Source of the DNA: Nonomuraea solani
Lineage (GTDB): Bacteria; Actinomycetota; Actinomycetes; Streptosporangiales; Streptosporangiaceae
Length of the DNA stretch: 54,714 nt
Assembly: GCF_900108335.1 (NCBI RefSeq)
Contig: NZ_FNVT01000039.1
Span: 1-54,714, forward strand
Reading direction: 5' to 3'
This document shows, one piece after another, positions 16,801-25,657 of the stretch; position 1 is the stretch's first letter; each line of letters begins with the position of its first letter. The position numbers and the translations under genes were made by a program. The notes under the pieces were generated by a model. It saw only the letters and a list, made by a program, of their open reading frames with translations. It did no database searches and had not been told where the DNA came from.

Positions 16801-17210
16801 TCAAGGGCCGCGTCGACCGCGTCGAGCGCGACTCCGACAACCGGGCGGTGATCATCGACCTCAAGACGGGCGGCTCCAAGCCCAAGGCGGGCGACCTCGA
16901 CCGCCATCCGCAGCTCGGCGTCTACCAGCTCGCCGCGCTGCTGGGCGCGTTCGCCCGGCACGGCATGACGGAGCCGGGCGGCGCCGCGCTGGTGCAGCTC
17001 GGCAAGGCGGCCGGCAAGAACGACGCGATGGAGCAGCAGCAGGGCGCGCTGGCCGACGACAAGAACCCGGGCTGGGCGGCGGAGCTGGTCGACACGGTGG
17101 CGACCGGCATGTCGGGCCCGTTCTTCCAGGCCAAGGTCAACGACGGCTGCCGCACCTGCGCGGCCAGGGCGAGCTGCCCGGTCAACGACAACGGGGGCCA
17201 AGTGTGCTGA
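13881..17210 (+). CDS. adnA: AdnA: helicase-nuclease subunit of AdnAB
   Basis: A 1109-residue UvrD-like motor fused to a RecB-family nuclease. Walker A is GPGTGKTTT (Lys47), Walker B/motif II is FVDEYQDTDPAQ, motif III is GDPDQSIYGFRGA, and motif VI is YVAATRARRRL. The C-terminal part has the nuclease core (Asp in VDRVERD, VIIDLKTGG) and cysteines KCGLRW plus CRTCAARASC, consistent with a Fe-S pin. AdnAB is the actinobacterial motor that resects double-strand breaks. GTG 13881 (VSAQTW) is taken as start because upstream residues look untranslated. A low-complexity acidic linker with repeated DEPGDS (about residues 488-545) is inserted in the middle. It overlaps adnB by seven bases. Confidence 0.93.
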   Translation: MSAQTWRLVRRGGGGPDVPPVLDEHQRAVVGHRRGPLLVLAGPGTGKTTTIVESVVDRIERRGVDPERVLILTFSRKAAEELRQRVTGRLRRTTRTPLALTFHSYAYALLRRESVLAGKAPPRLLTGPEQLLEIRRLLHGELENGAPDWPESLREPLKTRGFAEELRDFLSRANERGLDPERLIALGARHGRRDWAAAGRFAERYQDRFDLDPEETYDYAELIGAASALLASPEVRERERAAHDVVFVDEYQDTDPAQELLLTQLAGDGRDLIAVGDPDQSIYGFRGADVQGIMRFPERFKTLDGREAPVLALRVCRRSGADLLEASRRVAERLPVAPAPEHDHRHGHRDLAPLPDADPGSVRVLLADSVSQEAAIVADTLRRAHLIDGVPWHRMAVLVRSARRQVPLLRRALISAGVPTMIAGDEVPIAQEPGVRPLLTMLRVALDPSQLDEGVAEELLTGPLGGTDMIGVRRLRRALKIAENEALAGGAEPPVSGPLGEPSDPGAEDVRDEPGDSPEPAVAKDEPGDSAESAAEEDVPSREGARSSGELLVAAVQDIRELTRIEPHVALPAERVARLLTAARESVRDEGTAEDLLWAVWDGSGLARRWTDMSLSGGPRGAQADRDLDAVVALFDHAARFVDRMPMAGPEVFIDDLAAQEIPGDTLADRAPDGDAVRVLTAHRSKGLEWDVVVVAGVQEGVWPDLRLRGSLLGIEDLVDVVEGGKPNAASLVSKLLAEERRLFYVAATRARRRLVVTAVGGEDTDERPSRFLSELMPGAVESATVDDRARWLNMSALVADLRSAVTDPTKPAKLRRQAAQQLARLAAAGVQGAHPNDWYALTPISDDRPLSWPGDVVNISPSAVESFTKCGLRWLLETAVGAAGTSTAQGLGNVIHALAVLAATDLPSEDLLSDRLDGIWGELEFGGVWYNRKQRQVAEQMIGKFLRWHKDNPRELVALEEAFTAVVSEGVQIKGRVDRVERDSDNRAVIIDLKTGGSKPKAGDLDRHPQLGVYQLAALLGAFARHGMTEPGGAALVQLGKAAGKNDAMEQQQGALADDKNPGWAAELVDTVATGMSGPFFQAKVNDGCRTCAARASCPVNDNGGQVC

Positions 17211-20200
17211 CCCCCGTCGAACTCGCCGGCAAGCTCGGCATCCTGCCCCCCACCCCCGAGCAGGCGGTGGTCATCGAGTCACCGCTGGAGCCGATGGTCG
17301 TCATGGCCGGCGCCGGCTCGGGCAAGAGTGAGACCATGGCGGGCCGCGTCGTCTGGCTGGTCGCCAACGGCCTGGTCAAACCGGAAAACGTGCTGGGCCT
17401 GACCTTCACCCGCAAGGCCGCCGCCGAGCTGTCCAACCGGGTCAGAGAGCGGCTCAACGGCCTGGCCGAGGCCGGTCTGGTCGAACCGGGCGCGCTCGAC
17501 AACGAGCCGACCGTGTCCACCTACCACGCCTACGCCGCCCGCCTGGTCACCGACCACGCGCTGCGCGACGGGCTGGAGCCCACCATGCGCCTGGTGACGC
17601 CGGCCGTGTCGTGGCAGCTCGCGTCGCGGGTGGTGGCGATGTACGACGGGCCGATGGACAAGATCGAGCTGGGCCCGCCGTCGGTCACGGCCGCGGTGCT
17701 GGAGCTGGCGGGCGAGCTGTCGGAGCACCTGCGGGTGCCCTTCGACGTGCGGCGGGCCGGGATCTGGCTCCAGGACCGGCATGCCCTGCTGCCCGGCAGG
17801 ACCACGCTCGCGCAGCGCAAGCCGCTCAACGTCCAGGCGGCCAGGGAGCAGCTCCTGCCGCTCGTGGAGGCGTACGAGCGGCTCAAACGCGCCCGTGAGG
17901 TCATCGACTACGGCGACCAGATGTCGCTGGCCGCCCGGATCGCCGCCCGCCACAAGGAGGTCGGCGAGATCGAGCGCGACCGCTACTCGGTGGTCCTGCT
18001 CGACGAATACCAGGACACCAGCCACGCCCAGCTCGTCCTGCTCCGCTCGCTCTACGGCGGCGGCCATCCGGTCACCGCGGTCGGCGACCCCTGCCAGTCG
18101 ATCTACGGCTGGCGCGGCGCCTCGGCGGGCAACCTGCGCCGCTTCTCCAAGGACTTCCGCACCGGCACGGGAGACGAGGCCACGGTCCGGCAGCTCAGCG
18201 TCAGCTTCCGCAACGGCGACCGCGTCCTCGACGTGGCCGCCCGCGTCCAGCTCCCGCTGCGCATGGAGGCCCGCGAGGTGCCCGTGCTGGTCCCCGGCGC
18301 CAACCGCGTCGACCGGGGCCGCGTCACCTGCGCCTTCCACGAGACCGCGGACGACGAGGCGAAGTGGGTCGCCGACGGCATCGCCAGGATCCTCGGCCAG
18401 GAGGTCGCCCCCGACGGCCTGCCCTGGGGCGAGAAGGAGCGCAAGAAGACGCTGGCCATCCAGCCCCAGGACGTCGCGATCCTGGCCCGTAAGCGGTCGC
18501 AGTTCCCGGCGCTGCGCAGGGCGCTCGAAGAGCGCGACATCCCGGTCGAGGTGGTCGGTCTCGGCGGCCTGCTCACCGTGCCCGAGGTCAACGACATCGT
18601 CGCCACCCTCCGCGTGCTCTACGACGCCACCGCGGGCGACGCGCTGGCCCGGCTGCTGGCCGGGCCGCGCTGGCGGATCGGCCCGGCCGACCTGCGGGTG
18701 CTGGGCGAATACGCCAGGGAGCTGGCCCGCGAGCTGAGCGAGAGCCACCGCGAGGACGACCCGCTCGACCAGGTGGTGGCCGACCTGGCCGAGGAGCGCG
18801 GCAGCCTGGTCGACGCGCTGGACGAGCTGCCCGACAGGGAGGAGTGGCTGGAGTCGTTCTCGCCGCTGGCCCGCACGAGGCTCGTCGCGCTCGCGCAGGA
18901 GCTGCGCCAGTTGCGGGCGCACACCGCGCAGCCGCTGCCCGACCTGATCACGGAGGTGGAGCGCAAGCTCGGCCTGGACATCGAGGTGGCCGCGCGCAGC
19001 GGCACGGCGGGGGCGTTCGCGGCGCGGGCCGACCTCGACGCGTTCCTCGACGCGGCCTCCCGGTTCGCGGGCGACGCGGAGGACCCGACGCTGGGGGCGT
19101 TCCTGGCCTATCTGCAGGCGGCCGAGAGCGAGGAGTTCGGGCTGGAGGCGGGCCGGGTCGGCGAGAGCAACAGCGTCAAGCTGATGACCGTGCACGCCTC
19201 GAAGGGCCTGGAGTGGCCGATCGTGGTCGTGCCCGGGTTGTCGCAGTTGCTCAGCTCGAAGGGGACGATCGCGACGGGCAGCATGTTCCCCGCCACACCG
19301 GTCATGAACAGCCGCTGGACGGAGAACCCGCGCAAACTCCCCTACCCGCTGCGCGGCGACGCCGCCGACCTGCCCCGGCTGAGCGGGCTGAGCAAGGAGG
19401 AGCTGGCGGCGTTCGACGAGCACTGCCGCGAGCGCGACCTGATGGAGGAGCGCAGGCTGGCGTACGTCGCCGTCACCCGCGCCCACTACCACCTGATCGC
19501 CTCCGGCTACCGCTGGGGCACCGCCACCAAGCCGCTGGAGCCGTCCGACTTCCTGCTGGAGATCCGCGACACCGCCGACCGCGTCTCGTTCTGGGCCGCC
19601 GAGCTGGCGGAGGGCGCCACCAACCCGCTGCTCGCCGAGCCCGCCGAGGCCGTCTGGCCGGTCACGCCCGAGGGGCTGCGCTACGAGTCCGTGCTCGACG
19701 GCGCCCAACTGGTCGAGGACGCGCTGGCGGGCACGCCGGCCCCGGAGGAGGAGGACGAGCCGCTGCGGGCGTACGAGGAGGAGCGGCTGCGGGCCTGGGA
19801 GCGCGACACCGACCTGCTGCTGCGCGAGCGCGAGCTGCAGCGGCGGCGGCCCGCGACCATCGTCGAGCTGCCCGCCAAGCTCACCGTGTCGTCGCTGGTC
19901 ACGCTGGCCACCGACCCGCGCGAGCTGGCCCGCAGGATCCGCCGGCCCGTCCCGGTCAAGCCGGCGCCGCTGGCCCGCCGTGGCACCTCGTTCCACAAGT
20001 GGCTGGAGACGCGCTGGGACCAGCAGCGGCTCATCGACGACTTCGAGCTCTACGACGAGGAGATGGAAGAGGTCGACGTGCGGCTGGCGGAGCTGCAGGA
20101 GCGGTTCGAGCGGAGCGAGTGGGCCGACCGGCGGCCGGTCGATCTGGAGGTGCCGTTCGAGACCATGATCGCCGACCGGCTGGTGCGCGGGCGGATGGAC

Positions 20201-20485
20201 GCCGTCTTCGAGCGCGACGGCGGCGGTTACGAGGTCGTCGACTGGAAGACGGGGCAGCCGCCCAGGGGCAAGGCGGCCAAGACCGCGTCGGTGCAGCTCG
20301 CGGCCTACCGGCTGGCCTGGGCCCACCTGGCGGGCGTGCCGCTGGAGCAGGTGGGCGCGGCCTTCCACTACGTCCGCGCGAACCGGACCGTGCGCCCCGT
20401 CAACCTACTCGACGAGGCCGGCCTGGTCGCGCTCATCGAGGGCGTCAGGCGGCTAGATACCGAAACGCCGGCTTCGGGTGCATGA
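17204..20485 (+). CDS. adnB: AdnB: helicase-nuclease subunit of AdnAB
   Basis: A 1093-residue partner of AdnA with the same order of parts: Walker A AGAGSGKSET (Lys41), motif II LDEYQDTSHAQ, motif III GDPCQSIYGWRGA, ASKGLEWPIVVVPG, motif VI YVAVTRAHYHL, and a C-terminal nuclease with MDAVFERD, VVDWKTGQ and a downstream QLAAYRLAW helix. Both subunits therefore keep complete motor and nuclease signatures. The GTG start is inside GTGCTGA at the end of adnA, with a G-run ahead of it. The 3' end overlaps the convergent siderophore decarboxylase gene by 41 bp, an unusually long antisense overlap between two real genes. Confidence 0.93.
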   Translation: MLTPVELAGKLGILPPTPEQAVVIESPLEPMVVMAGAGSGKSETMAGRVVWLVANGLVKPENVLGLTFTRKAAAELSNRVRERLNGLAEAGLVEPGALDNEPTVSTYHAYAARLVTDHALRDGLEPTMRLVTPAVSWQLASRVVAMYDGPMDKIELGPPSVTAAVLELAGELSEHLRVPFDVRRAGIWLQDRHALLPGRTTLAQRKPLNVQAAREQLLPLVEAYERLKRAREVIDYGDQMSLAARIAARHKEVGEIERDRYSVVLLDEYQDTSHAQLVLLRSLYGGGHPVTAVGDPCQSIYGWRGASAGNLRRFSKDFRTGTGDEATVRQLSVSFRNGDRVLDVAARVQLPLRMEAREVPVLVPGANRVDRGRVTCAFHETADDEAKWVADGIARILGQEVAPDGLPWGEKERKKTLAIQPQDVAILARKRSQFPALRRALEERDIPVEVVGLGGLLTVPEVNDIVATLRVLYDATAGDALARLLAGPRWRIGPADLRVLGEYARELARELSESHREDDPLDQVVADLAEERGSLVDALDELPDREEWLESFSPLARTRLVALAQELRQLRAHTAQPLPDLITEVERKLGLDIEVAARSGTAGAFAARADLDAFLDAASRFAGDAEDPTLGAFLAYLQAAESEEFGLEAGRVGESNSVKLMTVHASKGLEWPIVVVPGLSQLLSSKGTIATGSMFPATPVMNSRWTENPRKLPYPLRGDAADLPRLSGLSKEELAAFDEHCRERDLMEERRLAYVAVTRAHYHLIASGYRWGTATKPLEPSDFLLEIRDTADRVSFWAAELAEGATNPLLAEPAEAVWPVTPEGLRYESVLDGAQLVEDALAGTPAPEEEDEPLRAYEEERLRAWERDTDLLLRERELQRRRPATIVELPAKLTVSSLVTLATDPRELARRIRRPVPVKPAPLARRGTSFHKWLETRWDQQRLIDDFELYDEEMEEVDVRLAELQERFERSEWADRRPVDLEVPFETMIADRLVRGRMDAVFERDGGGYEVVDWKTGQPPRGKAAKTASVQLAAYRLAWAHLAGVPLEQVGAAFHYVRANRTVRPVNLLDEAGLVALIEGVRRLDTETPASGA

Positions 20486-21509
20486 GGAAGTCGTGGTGGG
20501 AGATGTTCCAGGCGTAGGCCCCGGCCATCTCGAACACGACGGTGTCCCCGACCTTCACCGACGTCTCGATGTCCTTCGCGAAGACGTCCTTCGGCGTGCA
20601 GAGCTGGCCGACGAACGTGACCGGCCCGTCCACCTCCGGCCCCTTTCCGGTGGGAAGCAGGGTGAAGGGCTGGTCGTGTCCCTTGGTGACCGGCGTGCGC
20701 AGGTGGTGGGTGCCGCCCAGCAGGATCGCGAACGCCTGCCCGCGCACCCGCTTCACGTCCACGACCTTCGTCACGTAGGAGCCGCAGTAGACGGTCAGCG
20801 CCCTGCCGGGCTCGATCCGCAGCCGTCTGCCCGCGCCCAGCTCCGCCAGCCCCGCCCCGTACGCCGCCCAGTCGAACCGGGTCTCGGAGGTGTACGACAC
20901 CGCCATGCCGCCGCCCAGGTTGACCTCCTCGTAGGAGTTGTCCAGCAGCGTCCGGGCCAGGTTCAGCAGCTCGGGCGCTTCGAGACCGCTGGCCAGGTGG
21001 GTGTGCAGGCCGCGCAGTCGCACGCGGTCGCCGAACAGCGGCAGGCACTCCGCCACCCCGTCCTCGTCCATCCCGAACGGCCCGCTCATCGTCAGCGCCG
21101 CGCCCTCGACCGCCAGGCCGGGGTTGAGGCGGAGCAACACGTCGGCCTCCAGGCCGGTGCCGAGCAGGCGGCGCAGCTCGTTCGGGGACTCGACGTGCAG
21201 GCGGTGGTGCGGCAGGCGCAGCTCGGCGTCGGTCTTCCCGGGCCCGCCCAGCGCCACCGGCAGGCCCGGGAACAGGGCCGTGACGTGCGCGTGCTCGCCC
21301 GCCGACGACACCTCGAACCCGTCCACGTGCCGGGCCAGCACGCGCAGCAGCTCGGCGTCCGGGTTCGCCTTGACGGCGTAATAGAGCTCGGTGGCCCCCA
21401 GCGCCCGCCGTACTGACGCGACGTGCCCGTCCAGCGCGGGCAGGTCATAGAGATAGGCGGGAGCCTCCGCGAGGCTCAGAGCGGCCTCCTGGACGCGCGG
21501 GGCGATCAT
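20445..21509 (-). CDS. PLP-dependent decarboxylase of siderophore operon (PvsE-like)
   Basis: A 354-residue fold-type III PLP enzyme of the diaminopimelate/ornithine decarboxylase family. YYAVKANPD carries the PLP lysine (Lys47). HTHLASG, NLGGGMAV, EPGRALTV and the C-terminal GAYAWNISHHDFL are family landmarks. Shorter than LysA (about 420), it matches the size of siderophore decarboxylases such as PvsE, which decarboxylates a seryl-citrate intermediate in vibrioferrin synthesis. It is the last gene of a coupled four-gene operon; its ATG overlaps the upstream stop (ATGA). Function in this pathway is inferred from context. Lysine biosynthesis is less likely given the partners. Confidence 0.88.
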   Translation of the reverse strand: MIAPRVQEAALSLAEAPAYLYDLPALDGHVASVRRALGATELYYAVKANPDAELLRVLARHVDGFEVSSAGEHAHVTALFPGLPVALGGPGKTDAELRLPHHRLHVESPNELRRLLGTGLEADVLLRLNPGLAVEGAALTMSGPFGMDEDGVAECLPLFGDRVRLRGLHTHLASGLEAPELLNLARTLLDNSYEEVNLGGGMAVSYTSETRFDWAAYGAGLAELGAGRRLRIEPGRALTVYCGSYVTKVVDVKRVRGQAFAILLGGTHHLRTPVTKGHDQPFTLLPTGKGPEVDGPVTFVGQLCTPKDVFAKDIETSVKVGDTVVFEMAGAYAWNISHHDFLMHPKPAFRYLAA

Positions 21510-23038
21510 GCGAGCGGGTTCGCGATCGGTACGTACCCGGCAGCCCGGTCGGCGGCCCTGGCCCAGCGCACGCCCAGGTTCGCCTTGGCCGGCAGCGGCG
21601 CGCCCGCGAGCAGATCCGAGAGCGGCAGCGGCCGGCCCAGGCCGGCGGCCTGATCGGCGAGCAGGTCGCGGGCGATCCGCCACAGCTCGCGCAGCAGCTC
21701 GTCGTCGCGGCCCGCGAGCGTGGCGGCGATCTCGGTGAGGTGGTTGACGAGCAGGCAGTAGACCACGCGGGCCCAGCCGCGCTCGGCGTCGTAGGTGAGC
21801 GCGCGGGCCACCTCGGGAGGCAGCCCTGACAGGTCGTGCCGGCCGGCGACGAGCTTGGTGCCCTCCAGGTCGCGGAAGACGCCCTCGGCGGGCATCCCGG
21901 AGCCGTCCAGCCCGACCAGGACGTTCTGCAGGTGGGGTTCCAGCACGACGCCGTGCGCGAAATACAGCTCCAGCACCGGCAGCGCGACCACGGACACGTA
22001 CGCCCGCCACCACGCGGCCGGGTCCACCGCCGGCGTGCCGAGGGCGAGGGCGGCGGCCATCACCGGCGTCACGCCGGGGGAGCAGGCGGCCCACGGGCTC
22101 TGCCGGACGATCACGCCCAGCCCTTCGTGCAGGCGGGTGCCGAGCGCGGCCGATCGGTAGCCGGGTTCGGGGAGCCAGCGGGTGGTGGGGTGGGTTGCTG
22201 ATATTTCCTTGAATATCGGGCCGAGCCGGTCGGTCAGCTCCACCGCCCCGGCCAGCTCGTACCAGGCGTTCTTTCGTACACAGTTCGTGATCCGTACATC
22301 CAGGGAGAACTTCAGGCAGACCTCGGCCTCCGGGAGATACACGGTCCGCACCGACGAGGTCGGCATCACCACCGGCCCGGGTCCCAGATCGACCAGCTCG
22401 TCCCCGAACACCGGCCGCAGCAGATCGAGCTGCCACGGATGCGCGGGCAGCACCCGGTAGCCGGCCGGCGCCCGCCCCAGCGCGTCGAGCACCTCCACGT
22501 CGCCGCCCTCCGCCAGCACGTCCTCGCGCACGCCGAGCAGCCGGACGGGGAACTCGGCGTGCGCCTCCGGCGCGTACCGCAGCCAGTCGGAGCCGCCCCG
22601 CGCCTTCGGGCTGGGATGGAACGGGTGCCCGTAGACGAGCGCCTGCTCGGAGGCCAGCCACGGATCGGCGGGCGGCACGGCCTCGGCCCTGGCCCGCAGG
22701 ATCGCCGCCACGGCCTCCCTGCTCGCGGCCACCTGCCCGGCGAACTCGCCGTTGTGCCCCCGCAGCTCGGCCTCGACCAGCGCCACCAGCTCATCGGTGG
22801 TCAGCGGCCGCCAGGCGCCGCCCTCCAGCCGCTCCGGCCGGCCGTCGAAGCGCAGCGCCGCCCCACCATGGGTACGCGCCCGCAGCAACGTGCCCCCCAC
22901 CCGCAACTGCAGGTACGGCGGCGCTGGCCACACCAGCCCGCGCGGCCCGGCCACCTCCCGCACGCAGCAGCGCAGCAGGGCCGCCAGCGTCGCCTCCTCG
23001 GCCAGGCCGGAGGGCGCGTCGATGGCCAGTCCGTGCAT
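21506..23038 (-). CDS. IucA/IucC-family NIS synthetase (PvsD-like)
   Basis: A 510-residue NRPS-independent siderophore synthetase. Family signatures are the nucleotide-binding run GHPFHPSPKARGG, VLPAHPWQLD, MPTSSVRTVYLPE, KFSLDVRITNCVRKNAW, EPHLQNVLVGL and FRDLEGTKL. These enzymes adenylate a carboxyl group of citrate or 2-oxoglutarate and condense it with an amine or alcohol. The start ATG follows the preceding synthetase's TGA directly (TGAATG). It ends in a 4-bp overlap with the decarboxylase gene. Which substrate it takes cannot be fixed by eye; in vibrioferrin synthesis two different synthetases act in sequence. Confidence 0.92.
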   Translation of the reverse strand: MHGLAIDAPSGLAEEATLAALLRCCVREVAGPRGLVWPAPPYLQLRVGGTLLRARTHGGAALRFDGRPERLEGGAWRPLTTDELVALVEAELRGHNGEFAGQVAASREAVAAILRARAEAVPPADPWLASEQALVYGHPFHPSPKARGGSDWLRYAPEAHAEFPVRLLGVREDVLAEGGDVEVLDALGRAPAGYRVLPAHPWQLDLLRPVFGDELVDLGPGPVVMPTSSVRTVYLPEAEVCLKFSLDVRITNCVRKNAWYELAGAVELTDRLGPIFKEISATHPTTRWLPEPGYRSAALGTRLHEGLGVIVRQSPWAACSPGVTPVMAAALALGTPAVDPAAWWRAYVSVVALPVLELYFAHGVVLEPHLQNVLVGLDGSGMPAEGVFRDLEGTKLVAGRHDLSGLPPEVARALTYDAERGWARVVYCLLVNHLTEIAATLAGRDDELLRELWRIARDLLADQAAGLGRPLPLSDLLAGAPLPAKANLGVRWARAADRAAGYVPIANPLA

Positions 23039-24499
23039 TCAAGCTCTCCTCAGATAGTTGGGCCCGCTGGTGCCGTAGAACTTGTTGATGTCGCGGGCGC
23101 CGGAACGTTCCTTCGCGACCAGCGTCCCGGCGGTGATCATGGACTTGCCGGTGAGCCGGGCCGCGTCGAGCGTCCTGGCGCGCAGCAGTCTGGCCATGGG
23201 ATGGTCGCCGTGCTCGCCGAGCGCCTCGGCCAGCGTGTCGCGCAGCAGCGTGGCGGCCCGCGCGTGCGGCAGCGCCCCGAACGTCACGGCGGCGGCGGCC
23301 AGGTGCAGTGTGATGGTGACGAACACGTCGGCCAGCGCGTGCGGGTCGTCGTTCAGCATCCGCTCGTCGCCGAAGTCCGGCACGGTGATCCCGGCGGCGG
23401 CCAGCCTCGACGGGGAGGCCAGCAGCCCGTCGTTGTCCTTGACCAGCAGCCGCAGGCGGTCGTCCTGGAAGACCAGCGCGAGGTTCTGCTGGTGGGCTTC
23501 GAGCGCGACCCCGTACCGGACGAAGAGCCGCACGTTCCACCGCAGCAGCAGCCGCAGGTAGTCCGGGAGCACGTCGCCCAGTTCGTCGAGCACGCCGGGC
23601 ACGCCGAGGGCGGCGACCGGCACGATCTTGCCCTCGGGCAGCCGCCTGACCATCCAGGCGAGGTACTCGTGGCCCGCGTGCGCGTGGGTCTGCTCGTCGG
23701 CCAGCAGCACGTCGGGGTCGGCCAGCTCGCGCAGCAGCAGCTCGGCCTTGGCCCCGTCGCTCAGCGTGCCCGGCTTGATCGAGCGCCGGTTCCTGACGCC
23801 CAGGGTGCTGATCGGGAGGGGCAGTTTGAGGTGGACGCGCGGTGAGACCTCGACGGTCCGCATCGACAGGGTGGGCCGGACGGTGACGGCGGGCTCGTCC
23901 AGCACGCGCACGCCGTTGATCTTCGCCACCTCGTCCACGGTCAGCGGGTGCACGGGGAAGAGCGTCCCGTCGAGTCCGGGAGGCCGTACGTCGGCGGGCA
24001 GGGGCACGCCGGCGCCGGGCACCACCGCCCACCTGAGCCGGAACGACGGCCCGAACTCCGGCGCGTAGTCGGCCAGCAGGCGCTCCGGGAGCCCGATCCG
24101 CGCGCGCGAGGTCGGATAGACGGGATGGTCGGCGAAGGCGGCCAGCGTCTCGTACGAAGGGTCGCGCCGCAGCACCTCGTCCCTGCGGGCGTCATGTGCC
24201 TCCAGCGCCGACAGGGCGGACAGGCACTCCTCGAAGAAGGCCGCCACCCCTTCCGCGTCCGCCGGGTCCGCGACCTCGACCAGCGTCTCCAGCACCTGTT
24301 CCAGGCCCAGCCGCTCGTCTTGCGCGACCACGAAGTCCTGGAAGAGCACCCCGGGCGCGAGGCGTGCCCATCGGCCGTCCGCCAGCAGCAGGCCGACGCC
24401 GTTCTTGGTCCTGGTGACGCGGGAGGCCAGCCCTCCGTAGTTCTCGCGCAGCAGCGCGTCCAGGACCCGGGCGGCCAGGTACGCCTCCCGAGAGCTCAT
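23039..24499 (-). CDS. IucA/IucC-family NIS synthetase (PvsB-like)
   Basis: A 486-residue second NIS synthetase, clearly different from its neighbour. Signatures are DHPVYPTSRARIG, LFPVHPLTVDE, PTLSMRTVEV, LKLPLPISTLGVRNRRS, EAHQQNLALV and KDNDGLLASP. Starting MSSREAYL, it overlaps the ATP-grasp gene's stop by four bases (ATGA). The LPISTLG...R(S/T)I form is typical of the second NIS clade and distinguishes it from the 21506-23038 enzyme, so the operon has two non-redundant condensation steps. The C-terminal ferric-reductase-like lobe common to the family is present in outline. Confidence 0.92.
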   Translation of the reverse strand: MSSREAYLAARVLDALLRENYGGLASRVTRTKNGVGLLLADGRWARLAPGVLFQDFVVAQDERLGLEQVLETLVEVADPADAEGVAAFFEECLSALSALEAHDARRDEVLRRDPSYETLAAFADHPVYPTSRARIGLPERLLADYAPEFGPSFRLRWAVVPGAGVPLPADVRPPGLDGTLFPVHPLTVDEVAKINGVRVLDEPAVTVRPTLSMRTVEVSPRVHLKLPLPISTLGVRNRRSIKPGTLSDGAKAELLLRELADPDVLLADEQTHAHAGHEYLAWMVRRLPEGKIVPVAALGVPGVLDELGDVLPDYLRLLLRWNVRLFVRYGVALEAHQQNLALVFQDDRLRLLVKDNDGLLASPSRLAAAGITVPDFGDERMLNDDPHALADVFVTITLHLAAAAVTFGALPHARAATLLRDTLAEALGEHGDHPMARLLRARTLDAARLTGKSMITAGTLVAKERSGARDINKFYGTSGPNYLRRA

Positions 24500-25635
24500 T
24501 CGACCACCCACGGCCGCGCGGCCCGGTATTCCTCGACGGCCCGGTCCACCCGCGCGCGATCGGGCCCGACGGCCCGGATGACGCCCAGGTAGTCGCGGTT
24601 CGTGTGCGTGAGGGTGACGACGTCCCCCACGTCGCGCAGCGGCCGGTGCCACAGTCGCACGCCGCCGCCGACCACGCTCTCGTGACCGGGGGCCGACTTG
24701 ATCGTCCCGGACCGGTCGGCGACCAGGCTGAGCGCGCTCCCGTACCCGGTGGACTCGGGCGGGGCGGGCATCCGCTCCCCGAGGTGCACCCGCAGGATCC
24801 ACTCGAACAGCGGCACCCCGAGCACGTCCGCCACCAGGAAGTCGCAGTGGTCCCCGATCACCCGGTAGTTCACCTCGACGATCCGGGGGCCGCCCGCGGT
24901 GACCACGTACTCGGTGTGGCAGGCCCCGAACCCGGCCCCGAGCGCCCGCAGCGCCGCCAGCACGTGCGTGTGCGACGCGTCCGCCGGCGCCCAGTCCAGC
25001 CGCTCCTCGACGAAGTAGGGGAGCGCCCCCAGCGTCGTCTCGAACCCCCCGAGCACCCGCACGCCGTCCGCGTCCCCCAAGGTCTCCAGCGTGCGCAGCG
25101 GCCCTTCGAGGTATTCCTCCACGACCAGCGCCTCACCCGGCCGCCGCTTCCTGACCTCGGCCACGGCCCCGGGCAGGTCGCGCTCCACCAGCATGACGTC
25201 CTCGCTGGCCACGCCCTCCCGTGGTTTGAGCACGACGGGGTAGGGCAGCCGCTCGGGAACCGGGTCGCCGGGGGCGAGCCGCATCGAGAACACCTGCTCG
25301 ATCCCCGCCTCAAGGAGCCTGCGACGCATCAAGAACTTGTTCTTGGCCGCCGCGCACGCCCGCCAGTCCTTACCCGGCAACCCGAAGTAGGACGCGGCCA
25401 GCGCGGTTTCCGCCTGCAGGTGGTCGGAGTTGGAGAAGATCGCGTCCGGCCTGCCCAGATGTTCGATGGCGTCGATCAGGGCCCGCGGATTCTGTACGTC
25501 GCACTCGACCGCGTCCGGATGTTGCCCCGGCCGGTCCGTCAGGATGGTCACCTCGCAACCGAGAGCGCGAGCCGCGGGCAGGAAGCCGTCGGTCACCGAA
25601 TCGGTTGGTTTGAGCGCGGTCAGATAGAGCCGCAA
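24496..25635 (-). CDS. ATP-grasp amino-acid ligase of siderophore operon (PvsA-like)
   Basis: A 379-residue ATP-grasp ligase, first gene of the NIS operon. The fold shows in PVVLKPREGVASEDVMLV, EALVVEEYLEGP, ETTLGALPYF and IVEVNYRVIGDH with metal-binding Glu/Asn. ATP-grasp enzymes of this type join an amino acid to a carboxylate through an acylphosphate. PvsA has this role in vibrioferrin biosynthesis. The start is TTG at 25635: it is the first possible codon in frame, GGGGGTG lies about ten bases upstream, and no stronger start exists inside the conserved N-terminus (MRLYLTALKP). An iron box covers the region 23-41 bp upstream, so expression should rise under iron limitation. Confidence 0.88.
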   Translation of the reverse strand: MRLYLTALKPTDSVTDGFLPAARALGCEVTILTDRPGQHPDAVECDVQNPRALIDAIEHLGRPDAIFSNSDHLQAETALAASYFGLPGKDWRACAAAKNKFLMRRRLLEAGIEQVFSMRLAPGDPVPERLPYPVVLKPREGVASEDVMLVERDLPGAVAEVRKRRPGEALVVEEYLEGPLRTLETLGDADGVRVLGGFETTLGALPYFVEERLDWAPADASHTHVLAALRALGAGFGACHTEYVVTAGGPRIVEVNYRVIGDHCDFLVADVLGVPLFEWILRVHLGERMPAPPESTGYGSALSLVADRSGTIKSAPGHESVVGGGVRLWHRPLRDVGDVVTLTHTNRDYLGVIRAVGPDRARVDRAVEEYRAARPWVVE

Positions 25636-25657
25636 CGCGAAGGCACCCCCGGAGGAA

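Noticed and set aside
17279..20368. Minus-strand open frame of over 1000 codons opposite adnB
   Set aside because: Same artefact of high GC third positions. adnB on the plus strand has complete helicase and nuclease motifs.
20445..21509. lysA (diaminopimelate decarboxylase for lysine)
   Set aside because: Shorter than LysA, ATGA-coupled to NIS synthetases and under an iron box, so a siderophore role is more likely.
20445..25635. Desferrioxamine (desABCD) cluster
   Set aside because: No cadaverine monooxygenase or acyltransferase, the decarboxylase is fold-type III rather than DesA type, and an ATP-grasp ligase plus two NIS synthetases are present.
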